Shown here piece by piece: positions 35,104 to 43,412 of a stretch of 64,000 nucleotides of DNA. Source of the stretch: Desulfobacterium sp. (lineage in GTDB: Bacteria > Desulfobacterota > Desulfobacteria > Desulfobacterales > Desulfobacteraceae); NCBI GenBank assembly GCA_030145245.1, contig JAQYWC010000076.1:122243-186242 (forward strand). Direction: 5' to 3'. The notes below the pieces were generated by a model that was not told the DNA's origin, searched no databases, and saw nothing but the letters and a program-made list of their open reading frames with translations. Every line of letters begins with the position of its first letter. Positions within the stretch are counted from its first letter, which is position 1. A program made the translations under genes and the position numbers.

Positions 35104-36434
35104 TTTCCGATCCCTTATTAATGTCCCTTGTTTTGTTCGGCTTTATGTTTCTCTGCCTGTTTTCAGGACTGTGGATCGGGTTTTCCCTGCTGGGGACGGG
35201 AATCTTCGGCATGCTGGTCTTTGACCTCAACCTGCCGCCGGTGATCTCGGTGTGGGACAAAATCGGCGGGCTTCTGTCCAACTCCATCTACAACAGCACC
35301 AACTCCTGGTCTTTGACGGCGCTTCCCCTGTTCATCCTCATGGGGGAGATCCTCTACCGGACCGCGATCTCAACCAAGCTCTTGAACGGGCTGTTGCCCT
35401 GGCTTTCAAAGGTGCCGGGCAAGCTCCTGCACATCAATGTGTTTGCCTGCTCCCTGTTTGCCGCCGTGTCCGGCTCCAGCGCCGCCACCACGGCCACCGT
35501 GGGCAAGATCACCCTGGACGAGCTCTCCAAGCGAGGGTATGACAAGAATCTGGCCATCGGCTCCCTTGCAGGGGCCGGCACCCTGGGGTTTCTCATCCCC
35601 CCGAGCCTGATCATGATCATCTACGGGATTCTCTCGGACACCTCCATCGGCAAGCTGTTCATGAGCGGCGTGATACCGGGGCTGCTGCTGGCGGGAGCCT
35701 ACTCCCTCTACATCATCATCGTTGCCACCATCAAACCCGATGTGGTGCCCCGGGAGACCGAGACCTTTACCCTGGCCCAGAAGATTGCGGCCCTCAAGGA
35801 TCTTCTGCCCATACTGGGACTGATCCTGGCGGTACTCGGCGGCATATACCTGGGCATCACCACCCCCACCGAGGCTGCGGCCATCGGCGTGATCGGCTCC
35901 CTGGTTCTGGCATTTGCCTTCAAGAACCTCACCTGGGCCAACTTCCAGGAGGCCCTGATCAACGCGGTCAAGACCAACTGCATGATCTGCTTCATCATCC
36001 TGTCGGCCTCCTTCCTCTCCCAGGTGGTGGGATTTGTGGGAATCGCACGGGCCCTGAGCGTCTACATCGCAGGATTAGGCCTCTCCCCCTATGTGCTGAT
36101 CCTGGTGGTGGGTTTGATGTACATTGTGCTCGGCATGATGCTGGACGGCATCTCCATCGTGGTGATGACCCTTCCCATTGTGCTGCCCATCGTTGTGGCT
36201 GCGGGCTTTGAGCCCCTCTGGTTCGGCATCTTCCTGGTGTTCATGGTGGAGCTCTCCCAGATAACGCCCCCTGTAGGATTCAGCATCTTTGTCATCCAGG
36301 GGATCTCAACGGAAAAGGTGAGCACCATTCTAAGGGCCACCCTGCCCTTTTTCATCATCATGGTACTCATGGTGATCCTGATCACCATGTTCCCGGAGAT
36401 CGTCTTTTATCTGCCGGAAAAGATGGTTCAATAA
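35100..36434 (+). CDS. dctM: TRAP transporter large permease (DctM type)
   Basis: A 444-residue inner-membrane protein with about twelve hydrophobic segments. Diagnostic stretches are LFILMGEILYRTAISTKLLN, SGSSAATTATVGKI and GTLGFLIPPSLIMIIYGILS. It imports the DctP ligand using the sodium gradient. It is the last gene of the operon and is followed by a strong hairpin at 36521-36555. Confidence 0.93.
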   Translation: MISDPLLMSLVLFGFMFLCLFSGLWIGFSLLGTGIFGMLVFDLNLPPVISVWDKIGGLLSNSIYNSTNSWSLTALPLFILMGEILYRTAISTKLLNGLLPWLSKVPGKLLHINVFACSLFAAVSGSSAATTATVGKITLDELSKRGYDKNLAIGSLAGAGTLGFLIPPSLIMIIYGILSDTSIGKLFMSGVIPGLLLAGAYSLYIIIVATIKPDVVPRETETFTLAQKIAALKDLLPILGLILAVLGGIYLGITTPTEAAAIGVIGSLVLAFAFKNLTWANFQEALINAVKTNCMICFIILSASFLSQVVGFVGIARALSVYIAGLGLSPYVLILVVGLMYIVLGMMLDGISIVVMTLPIVLPIVVAAGFEPLWFGIFLVFMVELSQITPPVGFSIFVIQGISTEKVSTILRATLPFFIIMVLMVILITMFPEIVFYLPEKMVQ

Positions 36435-36520
36435 CATTTAACTTAGACAAGCCAGACCCAAAAGAGTTTTCTGATTCTCTTGCCAACAGAACACGATAAT
36501 CAGAGCTAAGAAGCTAAAAT

Positions 36521-36555
36521 CACAAAGGCACCAATGACCCATTGGTGCCTTTGTG
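36521..36555. terminator. Perfect 16-bp hairpin after the TRAP operon
   Basis: CACAAAGGCACCAATG, three loop bases, then CATTGGTGCCTTTGTG: a perfect 16-bp stem about 90 bases after the dctM stop. C and G residues rather than a T-run follow on the plus strand; on the minus strand ATTTT follows. It may still end the long plus-strand transcript, or be a mobile hairpin element. Confidence 0.6.
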
Positions 36556-36670
36556 CCCCCCGTTAAAGCCATCCTTCTGTCCCCAGACCTCTCCCCAAGA
36601 GAAACGCCACGCTTTGATTTCACTCCCTGTCCCCTTGGAGCAAACACCCGATGATACCTAAATCACATGA

Positions 36671-36893
36671 AAACTTAACTGGTCTCCCCATTCCCGGAAA
36701 GACCTTCTTACTGCCCATGGGCTGTTGATGGCCGGGCTGGTTGATGAAACAGGATGCTTTCGTTCCGGAGGCGTTGGTATTCAAAAAGGAAGCGTTGTCG
36801 TCCATATGGCTCCCCCGGTCAAGAAACCAGCAATACCGGATAACAGCCCTTGGGGAAAAACTGTTGACGACCTTCCAGAACATAGACGAATAG
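36671..36893 (+). pseudogene. Fic-family gene remnant
   Basis: In one frame 36671-36826 reads KDLLTAHGLLMAGLVDETGC then FRSGGVGIQKG and VHMAPP, which matches the segment before the active site of Fic-type AMP-transferases. The next 70 bases, in another frame, read SRNQQYRITALGEKLLTTFQ, like the winged-helix tail of such proteins, ending at TAG 36891-36893. A stop precedes the first piece, and the catalytic HPFXXGNGR core is missing. I infer an internal deletion plus frame loss. Confidence 0.55.
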
Positions 36894-36914
36894 GAGGGTT
36901 GAGTTGTCTGAAGA

Positions 36915-36943
36915 CCAACTACTAAGGATTTCTTAGTAGTTGG
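36915..36943. repeat. Perfect 12-bp inverted repeat in decayed spacer
   Basis: CCAACTACTAAG and CTTAGTAGTTGG flank a 5-base loop. It lies exactly between two unrelated gene fragments, so it may be an insertion scar or a small mobile hairpin. Confidence 0.6.
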
Positions 36944-36955
36944 AAACGAAGGTAA

Positions 36956-37141
36956 TCGCCAGATCCGGCACGGCTCAAATTCAACGGACTGGCAACTACC
37001 GAGGAATCCTCGGTGATTCGCCACTACAACAAAGAAGTTACCTTCACCCGTATCGAAGCCCTCCTGGAACAGATCCAAAACCGCCGGAAGCGTTTCGTGG
37101 GTGATATTTCCATGGGGGCATGGCGCATTAAGCGTTATTGA
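36956..37141 (+). pseudogene. Unidentified C-terminal gene fragment
   Basis: An open stretch of 61 codons without a usable start reads LKFNGLATTEESSVIRHYNK, then TRIEALLEQIQNRRKRF and ISMGAWRIKRY before a TGA at 37139-37141. The composition looks like a real soluble protein end, but I cannot name the family. The next gene on the other strand ends at the adjacent base. Confidence 0.4.
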
Positions 37142-37843
37142 CTAATCAAGGAGTTTCCTTACAAACAACGCCCTTTCCCTATGCAGAATGCCTTCCTGCT
37201 CCAGTCTTTGCAGCTCTTTACTTATCCTGGGGATCAACGCCTTATGTTTCCGATGTAAATAATGATACAGAGTTATGGTTTCCAAAGGTGGTTCCAGGGC
37301 TTTTATTCCGATCAGATTTTGTTTTTTTATCTGATACAAGCCGGTCATGCGTGAAGACACACAGATATCGTACCGATCATTGTAAAGAAGCAGAAAGATT
37401 TTCTCATAGGTCGAGAATTTGGTAACATTCATTCCTGCTGTTCTGAATTCGGCAAATTTCGTTCCGATACGTATGGCAATGGAGAAAGGCTTTAAGCTGG
37501 CCCATCCGTTTACTCTGAAATCATGCCTTTTCGTAAACACGACACCTTCTAAGAAGTTAACAGGCACCGGCACCATAATCAAATTACCATATTCCTTTTC
37601 TATCCCCTTTATTCTATTGACTTCCCCGTCCAAGGAACCGGTGTTTGATTTCATGAGGGATCTTTCAGCCGGCAGATCGACAAATTTAAGTTCATAGCCA
37701 ATTCGTGTGTATGCTTTCAGAAGCATCTGTGAAGAGAATTCAGCTATGGGGTCATGGGGTCTGCCAAAGGTCAGGACAGGTTCAGCAAAAGACGATGTCT
37801 GGGCAATCAGGACTATTATCATGATGGATAGTATCACTTTCAT
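37142..37843 (-). CDS. Stand-alone periplasmic solute-binding protein (SBP_bac_3-like)
   Basis: 233 residues from the ATG at 37843 with GGAGG upstream. MKVILSIMIIVLIAQTSSFA is a Sec signal. The mature protein has the two-lobe pattern of family 3 binding proteins: LTFGRPHDPIAEFSSQML, later FSIAIRIGTKFAEFRTAGM and DICVSSRMTGLYQIKKQN. No permease or ATPase genes lie near it. The gene is AT-rich and in the accessory stretch. Ligand and partner are unknown. Confidence 0.75.
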   Translation of the reverse strand: MKVILSIMIIVLIAQTSSFAEPVLTFGRPHDPIAEFSSQMLLKAYTRIGYELKFVDLPAERSLMKSNTGSLDGEVNRIKGIEKEYGNLIMVPVPVNFLEGVVFTKRHDFRVNGWASLKPFSIAIRIGTKFAEFRTAGMNVTKFSTYEKIFLLLYNDRYDICVSSRMTGLYQIKKQNLIGIKALEPPLETITLYHYLHRKHKALIPRISKELQRLEQEGILHRERALFVRKLLD

Positions 37844-38265
37844 TATTTCCTCCAACCCTATTTGAGAATCTTGATATCATTCAGATTACCGCGACAGGCG
37901 CTCAAAAGCAACCGGTCCCCCTGTCATGGTGACACGGACCACCGTATGGCCGGAGGACTTCTCCCCACTGCCGGGAAAGATGGGTGGCTTGGCAAGGCTG
38001 AAAAACCAGGGATAGTTTGAATGTTATTTCATGATTTCCCTTGACGATCCCATTGTATTTTGTCATTTTTTTGAAATACTGTTCAAAACAGTCTACATGA
38101 AGAAGACCAAATCTATAGCGATACATGGATTGAGGATGGGGGGGGCATAATCGATAACCGTTTTACTATCAGGTAACGCGGTTCTTTTCATTTGGCAATC
38201 AAAACCGCCCTGTCAGTCAAGGTGCTTATGGATCGTACGGGTTACCATCCCCAGGGGGTGTATTG
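37844..38265. other. Spacer between two divergent binding-protein genes
   Basis: About 420 bases between two divergently oriented binding-protein genes. One minus-strand frame of 74 codons (37902-38126) exists but has no family likeness or ribosome binding site, so I do not call it. No repeat or convincing promoter was recognised. Confidence 0.5.
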
Positions 38266-39099
38266 ATGAAAAAGCCGGTTCTTTTACTCATTTCCCTGAT
38301 ATTTTCTTCAACTGCATTCTGCGCCGAAACAACAATACGCATTACTAACGGAGAATGGGAACCGTATCTCTCCGAATATTCCTATCAGTACGGGTTGGCT
38401 TCCCACATTGTTTCCGAAGCCTTCGAATCAGAAGGAATAAAAATCAAATGGGGCTTTTTTCCGTGGGTCCGTTCATATCAACAGGCAAAAAAAGGAATAA
38501 ACTGGGACGCTTCTGCGGTCTGGTGGGCGACAGAGGCAACCCAAAAGGTTTTTTGGGTCACGGAATCCGTTATTGTGACGTCAATCGTATTTTTCCATCT
38601 TAAAAAACGAAATTTTCAATGGGACTCGCTTGAAGACCTGAAAGGCCTTAGAATCGGAATCTCCCGGGGATACGATTACGGCAGAAATTTTACGAACGCC
38701 ATCAAAGAAAAAAGAATCTCTGTTGATATCACCACAACAGACGAGCAGAATTTTAAAAAATTGCTGGCAGGACGAATAGACATATTTCCCAATGATCCGG
38801 TGGTGGGCTATTCTCAGCTAAGGAATATTTTTCCTTCCGAAAAAGTCAAACGCTTTACATTTCATCCGAAAGCGTTCGAAGCCAAAACCCTTAATCTGAT
38901 CATATCAAAGGAATGCAGGAACGCCAGGCTGTTTTTAACAAAATTCAATTCCGGGTTAAAAAGACTGAAAGAAAGCGGAAGACTTGATCAATTATACAAG
39001 GACCTTGATGCCGGGAAATATGACAAACAAAAAAACAAGTGGCAGGATCAGAGAGACTATAAAGATTCAATAAAGATTGACATTCCCGGGCCAAGGTGA
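38266..39099 (+). CDS. Stand-alone periplasmic solute-binding protein
   Basis: 277 residues from the ATG at 38266, with AGGGGGTG upstream; the TTG one codon earlier is unlikely. The signal MKKPVLLLISLIFSSTAFCA is followed by a family 3 fold: ITNGEWEPYLSEYSYQYGLA, then EDLKGLRIGISRGYDYGRNF and GRIDIFPNDPVVGYSQLRNI. The C-terminus is rich in K and D. No transporter genes are adjacent. The gene is strongly AT-rich compared with the rest of the window, suggesting transfer. Confidence 0.78.
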   Translation: MKKPVLLLISLIFSSTAFCAETTIRITNGEWEPYLSEYSYQYGLASHIVSEAFESEGIKIKWGFFPWVRSYQQAKKGINWDASAVWWATEATQKVFWVTESVIVTSIVFFHLKKRNFQWDSLEDLKGLRIGISRGYDYGRNFTNAIKEKRISVDITTTDEQNFKKLLAGRIDIFPNDPVVGYSQLRNIFPSEKVKRFTFHPKAFEAKTLNLIISKECRNARLFLTKFNSGLKRLKESGRLDQLYKDLDAGKYDKQKNKWQDQRDYKDSIKIDIPGPR

Positions 39100-39203
39100 T
39101 TTGAGTTTGTCAGACTTTTTTCAATATAATTTCACATGGAAAAGCCAATATTCACTTTTTGGCCTTATGCACCTGACCTTCTTTCCCACGAAAGGGTATT
39201 GCC

Positions 39204-39512
39204 ATGGTTGATTCTTTTTCTGCGGCTATTTTAGGTGGCATCTTCATTGTAATGGTGTGGCTTCGACTTTCCGCACTGGAACAGCGTGTGGCGGCGCTTT
39301 CACGCCTCGACGGCAAGTTAGATGCGCTACTGAAGCATGCAGGGGTCAAGTACACCCCCTATGACAACCTGCCGGACGAAGTCGTTCAGGCATTACAGCG
39401 TGGTGAAAAGATTCAAGCGATCAAGCGTTACCGCCAGGCGACCGGGGCAGGACTTAAAGAGGCCAAAGAGTGCATTGAAGAGGTCCAAAAGCGGGGCACA
39501 CCCGGCGCATAA
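39204..39512 (+). CDS. Membrane-anchored ribosomal L7/L12 C-terminal-like domain protein
   Basis: A 102-residue protein. One N-terminal membrane helix (SAAILGGIFIVMVWLRLSAL) is followed by a short coiled segment (EQRVAALSRLDGKLDALLKH) and then KIQAIKRYRQATGAGLKEAK ECIEEVQ, split here, which matches the C-terminal domain of ribosomal protein L7/L12. Small proteins with this domain outside ribosomes are known, but their role is not. No strong ribosome binding site; it may start a short operon with the next gene. Confidence 0.7.
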   Translation: MVDSFSAAILGGIFIVMVWLRLSALEQRVAALSRLDGKLDALLKHAGVKYTPYDNLPDEVVQALQRGEKIQAIKRYRQATGAGLKEAKECIEEVQKRGTPGA

Positions 39513-39603
39513 CAAGCCAGAGAAGCAATACCCATGGCTGCAATTACTCATAGACACAAAACATTTATACTATGGCAGAAACGACCATGATGATTGAGGA
39601 AAA

Positions 39604-40080
39604 ATGAAAGAATCCGTTCGGTTGTTAATTGGTTTTGCGGTAGCAACCCCGGTTGCTTTACTGACCCATTTACTATCTATTTACACGGGCAAGCAAAAAG
39701 CCGTAGAGCGCATAGGGCCGGGGATAACCATGCTTGCCCAATCAATGCAGCAGTTCTACCCGCCAAAGATAAACACCGCCGCAGAGTTCGACATTTTCAA
39801 GTCAGGAATGAAAGAGAAACAAAAGGTATGGCGTTTACTCTACGACTATTCCATTGAATATCCGGATGAAGACACCGTAAAAACGGTCATCAAAAAGTGT
39901 CCGTTTGCTGAAGCGATAGTAAACCTTAAAATTCCCGAAATAGGGTATTATATGTGCCAGGGTGACTGGGAAGTAGCAAAAGCAAACTCCGAGAAATGGA
40001 AATTTGAAAGAAGTTGTACCATCGGCACCGGTGGCGCTTTATGTGATTTCACCTATAAGCGAATCCATAACAACAGATGA
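39604..40080 (+). CDS. L-2-amino-thiazoline-4-carboxylate hydrolase-like protein
   Basis: A 158-residue protein with GAGGAAAA just upstream of its ATG. One N-terminal hydrophobic helix (LLIGFAVATPVALLTHLLSI) precedes a domain with KKCPFAEAIVNL, YYMCQGDWEVAKAN and the end SCTIGTGGALCDFTYKR. The spacing of C, CXXD and CDF is what I know from ATC hydrolase-like proteins (L-2-amino-thiazoline-4-carboxylate hydrolysis to cysteine). Many family members have no proven activity. Low-GC and in the accessory stretch. Confidence 0.6.
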   Translation: MKESVRLLIGFAVATPVALLTHLLSIYTGKQKAVERIGPGITMLAQSMQQFYPPKINTAAEFDIFKSGMKEKQKVWRLLYDYSIEYPDEDTVKTVIKKCPFAEAIVNLKIPEIGYYMCQGDWEVAKANSEKWKFERSCTIGTGGALCDFTYKRIHNNR

Positions 40081-40102
40081 TAGTAAAAGAGACAAAGCAG
40101 AC

Positions 40103-41101
40103 TTAGGAAGTCGAGATCTTTTCCAGTTTGCTGAGGTTCCTGATCCCGCCCACGGCAATGAGGGTATCTCCGGCCTCGATCCGGGTGCTGGCCGCAGGGT
40201 TGAACGCCATGGATCCGTCCGCCTTTTTCATGGCCAGGATGATCAGGTTGAGATCCTGGCGTATCCCCGATTCCTGCACGGTTTTATCCACAAGGGATGA
40301 AGAGGGCATCACCGGGAACTCCTCCATGTGAATATCCGTGGTTTCATCTGCAAACGCAAGTTCCAGGAAGTGGATCACCGTGGGCCGGAGGACGGCATGG
40401 GCCATTCTCCGGGCTCCGATGCCAAAGGGCGAGACCACCTTATTGGCACCGGCCGCGTACAGGGTTTTGATGGTTTCATTCTGGTTGGCCCTTGCCACGA
40501 CAAAGAGGTCGGGGTTGAGGCGCTTGGCGATCAGGATCAGGAAAACGTTGGCCGCATCCTGGCCAAGGACGGTCATGAACACCCGGGCACGCTCTATGCC
40601 TGCCTTTGCCAGGTTGGATTCCTCGCTTGCCTCCCCCACCACATACAGCATGCCATCTTCGTCCATGACCGGTATCAGATCCGGGTTCTGCTCAATCACC
40701 ACGACTTCCAGGCGCTTCCGGGCAAGGAATTGGCACAGGGCCCGGCCCATGCGTCCATATCCGCAGACAATGTAATGGTCCTTTAACTGGCTGATCTGTT
40801 TGTCCAATTTACGCCTCCCCAGGATAAGCCGGATGCGTCCTTCCACCAGAAACTGGATCACATTCCCAACCACGTAGAGGAAATAGCCAACCCCGAGAAA
40901 AATCAGTATCAGGGTAAAAACCCGGCCAGGCTGGCTGACGGGCCGAACCTCCCCGTACCCTACGGTGGAAAGCGTGATGCCTGTCATGTACAGGGCGTCC
41001 ATCAGGGGCCAGCCCTCGATCACCATATACCCCACCGTACCCAGGGCGATCAGGAGCATTGCTAGTAAAACAGTCAGAAAAAGGTATTGTGTACGATCCA
41101 T
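40103..41101 (-). CDS. Potassium channel protein with TrkA-N and TrkA-C domains
   Basis: 332 residues from the ATG at 41101; a TTG five codons upstream is possible. Two membrane helices flank a pore with selectivity filter TVGYG (TLSTVGYGEVRPVS). A TrkA-N (RCK) Rossmann domain follows with YIVCGYGRMGRALCQFL, then a TrkA-C-like domain near the end. It should be a gated potassium channel of the MthK/Kch type. It is 25 bases after nrdJ, so possibly cotranscribed. Confidence 0.9.
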   Translation of the reverse strand: MDRTQYLFLTVLLAMLLIALGTVGYMVIEGWPLMDALYMTGITLSTVGYGEVRPVSQPGRVFTLILIFLGVGYFLYVVGNVIQFLVEGRIRLILGRRKLDKQISQLKDHYIVCGYGRMGRALCQFLARKRLEVVVIEQNPDLIPVMDEDGMLYVVGEASEESNLAKAGIERARVFMTVLGQDAANVFLILIAKRLNPDLFVVARANQNETIKTLYAAGANKVVSPFGIGARRMAHAVLRPTVIHFLELAFADETTDIHMEEFPVMPSSSLVDKTVQESGIRQDLNLIILAMKKADGSMAFNPAASTRIEAGDTLIAVGGIRNLSKLEKISTS

Positions 41102-41141
41102 GGGCCCATCCGGCAATTACGGCAATCAGCCAGGTCTTCAA

Positions 41142-43349
41142 TCAGCTGCACAGGGTGTAGCCGCAGCCGTGGCAGGTCATGCACCCCTCTTCATGGCTGA
41201 GCGCGGTGCTGCACTCGGGGCAGATATCCCCCTTAAGCACGTTGTTGTTGACCCGTTTGTCGTTCCGGCCATAGCGCTTTTCAAGAACCCGGCCGATGGC
41301 GTCGGGGATGGAGAGCACCCGGCCCCCTTTCTGGAACACTGCATGCTCGCCGCCAATGCCCGAGATCTGCTCAATGACGTCCCTGACATCCACCCCGGCC
41401 CGCAAGGAAAGGGAGATGAGCCGGCCGATGGCCTCGGTCTTGGCTGTGGTGGATTTGCCGGATTTACCAATGGTGGCAAACACCTCAAACGGCCGGCCGT
41501 CAAGCTCGGTCACGGTGACGTAGAGCTGGCCCATGCCGGTCTTGATCTTAGTGGTAAACCCCTCCAGGGTCTCGGGCCGGTCCTGGACACTCTTTGGAAA
41601 ACACTTGCCGGCCTTGGCTGCTGCCGGGATGGAGAGCACCTGGTTGGCCTTGCTGCCGTCCCTATAGATGGTGACGCCCTTGCAGCCGAGCTCAAAGGCG
41701 GTGGCGTAGATCTCGGCCACATCCTGTTCCGTGGCGTCCCTGGGCAGGTTAACGGTCTTGGAGACGGCGTTGTCCGTATGTTTCTGAAAAGCGGCCTGCA
41801 TCCGCACATGCCAGGCGGGGGAAACATCGTGGGCCGTGACGAAAATGCGCCTCACATCCTCGGGAATCTCGGTCATGCCCTGGATGGTGCCGGTCCCGGC
41901 GATCCGCTCCATAAGCTCATCGCTGAAGAATCCCCGCTCTTTTGCCACAGCAAGAAATGAGGGGTTGACCTCCACAAACCTGTCATTATCCATGATGGTT
42001 CTGACAAAGCTCAGGGCAAACAGGGGTTCGATGCCGCTTGAGCTGCCGGCGATGATGCTCAGGGTACCGGTGGGGGCGATGGTGGTGACGGTGGCGTTCC
42101 TGAACCCCTGGTCCTTTTTATCCTTGAAAACGCTCTTGTCAAAGTTGGTGAACACCCCCCGCTCCTGGGCAAGGGTGCGGGAGGCCTTTTTCGCCTCCTT
42201 GTTGACAAACCCCATCACCTCTTCGGCCATGGCAACGGCCTGGTCTGAATTGTAGGAAATCTTGAGGCTGAAGAGGAGGTCGGCAAACCCCATGACCCCA
42301 AGGCCGATCTTCCGGTTGCCCCGGACCATGTTCGAGATCTCCTCCAGGGGATAGACCGAACGATCAATGGTGTTGTCCAGGAACCTGACGGCCAGATGGA
42401 CCGTCCTGCCAAGTGCCTTATAGTCCACAACGGGCCGGCCCTTTTTCTGAACAACAAATTTGGCAAGGTTAACCGATCCCAGGTTGCACGCCTCCATGGG
42501 CAGCAGGGGCTGCTCGCCGCAGGGGTTGGTGGATTCGATCTTGCCAAGTCCGGGGGTGGGGTTGTCCCGGTTGATCCGGTCCAGGAAAATGATCCCGGGA
42601 TCGCCGTTATGCCAGGCCTGCTTCACAATGGCCTGGAACAGATCCGCGGCATTGAGGGTGGCAACTGTCCTGTTGTCCCTGGGGTCTACCAGGTCATACT
42701 CAAGGCCCAGGCGGGCCTTTTCCATGAAATCGTCGGTCACCCCCACCGAGATGTTGAAATTGTTCAGGTCGCTCCCCTCCTGCTTGCAGAGAATGAACTC
42801 CATAATGTCCGGGTGATCCACCCTCAGGATCGCCATGTTGGCCCCCCTGCGGGTGCCGCCCTGCTTGACCTGCTCGGTGGCGATGTTGAAGATCTTCATG
42901 AACGATACCGGGCCCGAGGCCACCCCGCCGGTGGAGCCCACCCGGGAATCCTTGGGTCTCAGCCGTGAAAAGGCAAAGCCTGTGCCGCCGCCGGACTTAT
43001 GGATCAGGGCCGCGTTTTTCACGGTGTCAAAGATGCCGGAAAGGGAGTCCTCCACCGGCAGTACAAAACAGGCGGCCAGCTGGCCCAGCCGGTTCCCGGC
43101 GTTCATGAGGGTGGGAGAATTGGGCAGGAATTGAAACCGTGCCATGATCTCGTAAAATTGTTCCCGGACCGTTTCAGGATCGTTCCCATAGGCGGTTTCC
43201 GCCCCGGCAATGTGGGCGGCCACCCGCATGAACATCTCCCGGGGAGACTCCTTGACCCGGCCCTGTTCGTCCTTTAAAAGATAGCGTCTTTTCAGGACCT
43301 CCAACGTACTTTCCGATATGTCAGGCTCAACGGCCACTGTTGCTGTCAT
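41142..43349 (-). CDS. nrdJ: Adenosylcobalamin-dependent ribonucleotide reductase
   Basis: A 735-residue class II ribonucleotide reductase. Landmarks are FQFLPNSPTLMNAGNRLGQL, KSGGGTGFAFSRLRP, the active-site NPCGEQPLLPMEACNLGSVN, TTIAPTGTLSIIAGSSSGIE, and the C-terminal redox tail CPECSTALSHEEGCMTCHGC. Adenosylcobalamin generates the radical, so no small subunit is needed; none is nearby. A paired inverted repeat around the promoter just upstream is a likely control site. Confidence 0.95.
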   Translation of the reverse strand: MTATVAVEPDISESTLEVLKRRYLLKDEQGRVKESPREMFMRVAAHIAGAETAYGNDPETVREQFYEIMARFQFLPNSPTLMNAGNRLGQLAACFVLPVEDSLSGIFDTVKNAALIHKSGGGTGFAFSRLRPKDSRVGSTGGVASGPVSFMKIFNIATEQVKQGGTRRGANMAILRVDHPDIMEFILCKQEGSDLNNFNISVGVTDDFMEKARLGLEYDLVDPRDNRTVATLNAADLFQAIVKQAWHNGDPGIIFLDRINRDNPTPGLGKIESTNPCGEQPLLPMEACNLGSVNLAKFVVQKKGRPVVDYKALGRTVHLAVRFLDNTIDRSVYPLEEISNMVRGNRKIGLGVMGFADLLFSLKISYNSDQAVAMAEEVMGFVNKEAKKASRTLAQERGVFTNFDKSVFKDKKDQGFRNATVTTIAPTGTLSIIAGSSSGIEPLFALSFVRTIMDNDRFVEVNPSFLAVAKERGFFSDELMERIAGTGTIQGMTEIPEDVRRIFVTAHDVSPAWHVRMQAAFQKHTDNAVSKTVNLPRDATEQDVAEIYATAFELGCKGVTIYRDGSKANQVLSIPAAAKAGKCFPKSVQDRPETLEGFTTKIKTGMGQLYVTVTELDGRPFEVFATIGKSGKSTTAKTEAIGRLISLSLRAGVDVRDVIEQISGIGGEHAVFQKGGRVLSIPDAIGRVLEKRYGRNDKRVNNNVLKGDICPECSTALSHEEGCMTCHGCGYTLCS

Positions 43350-43360
43350 TACGCCCCCTA

Positions 43361-43412
43361 TACCCCATGTTGTGTTTTTCGATTATACACACACAGCATG
43401 GGGTACAGTCAA
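43361..43412 (-). promoter_or_regulatory. nrdJ promoter with paired operator boxes
   Basis: On the minus strand TTGACT (43412-43407) and a perfect TATAAT (43387-43382) are 19 bases apart. Two 15-base boxes, 43361-43375 and 43391-43405, are inverted copies with one mismatch (TACCCCATGTTGTGT and ACACAGCATGGGGTA). Their centres are 30 bases apart, close to three helical turns, and they flank the -10 box. This arrangement is like NrdR box pairs in front of ribonucleotide reductase genes; the fit to the usual NrdR consensus is only partial. Confidence 0.55.

Larger units (their letters stand above)
36435..37141. other. Decayed spacer after the TRAP operon
   Basis: About 700 bases with no intact gene. 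It holds a very strong hairpin (36521-36555), a Fic-family gene remnant (36671-36893), a perfect 12-bp inverted repeat (36915-36943) and an unidentified gene fragment (36956-37141). Base composition turns more AT-rich from here to about 40080. Confidence 0.6.

Noticed and set aside
36998..37014. Small hairpin ACCGAGGA-A-TCCTCGGT
   Set aside because: Lies inside the coding-like fragment at 36956-37141 (Thr-Glu-Glu-Ser codons), so it is probably chance.
37902..38126. 74-codon minus-strand frame between the two binding-protein genes
   Set aside because: No ribosome binding site or family likeness.
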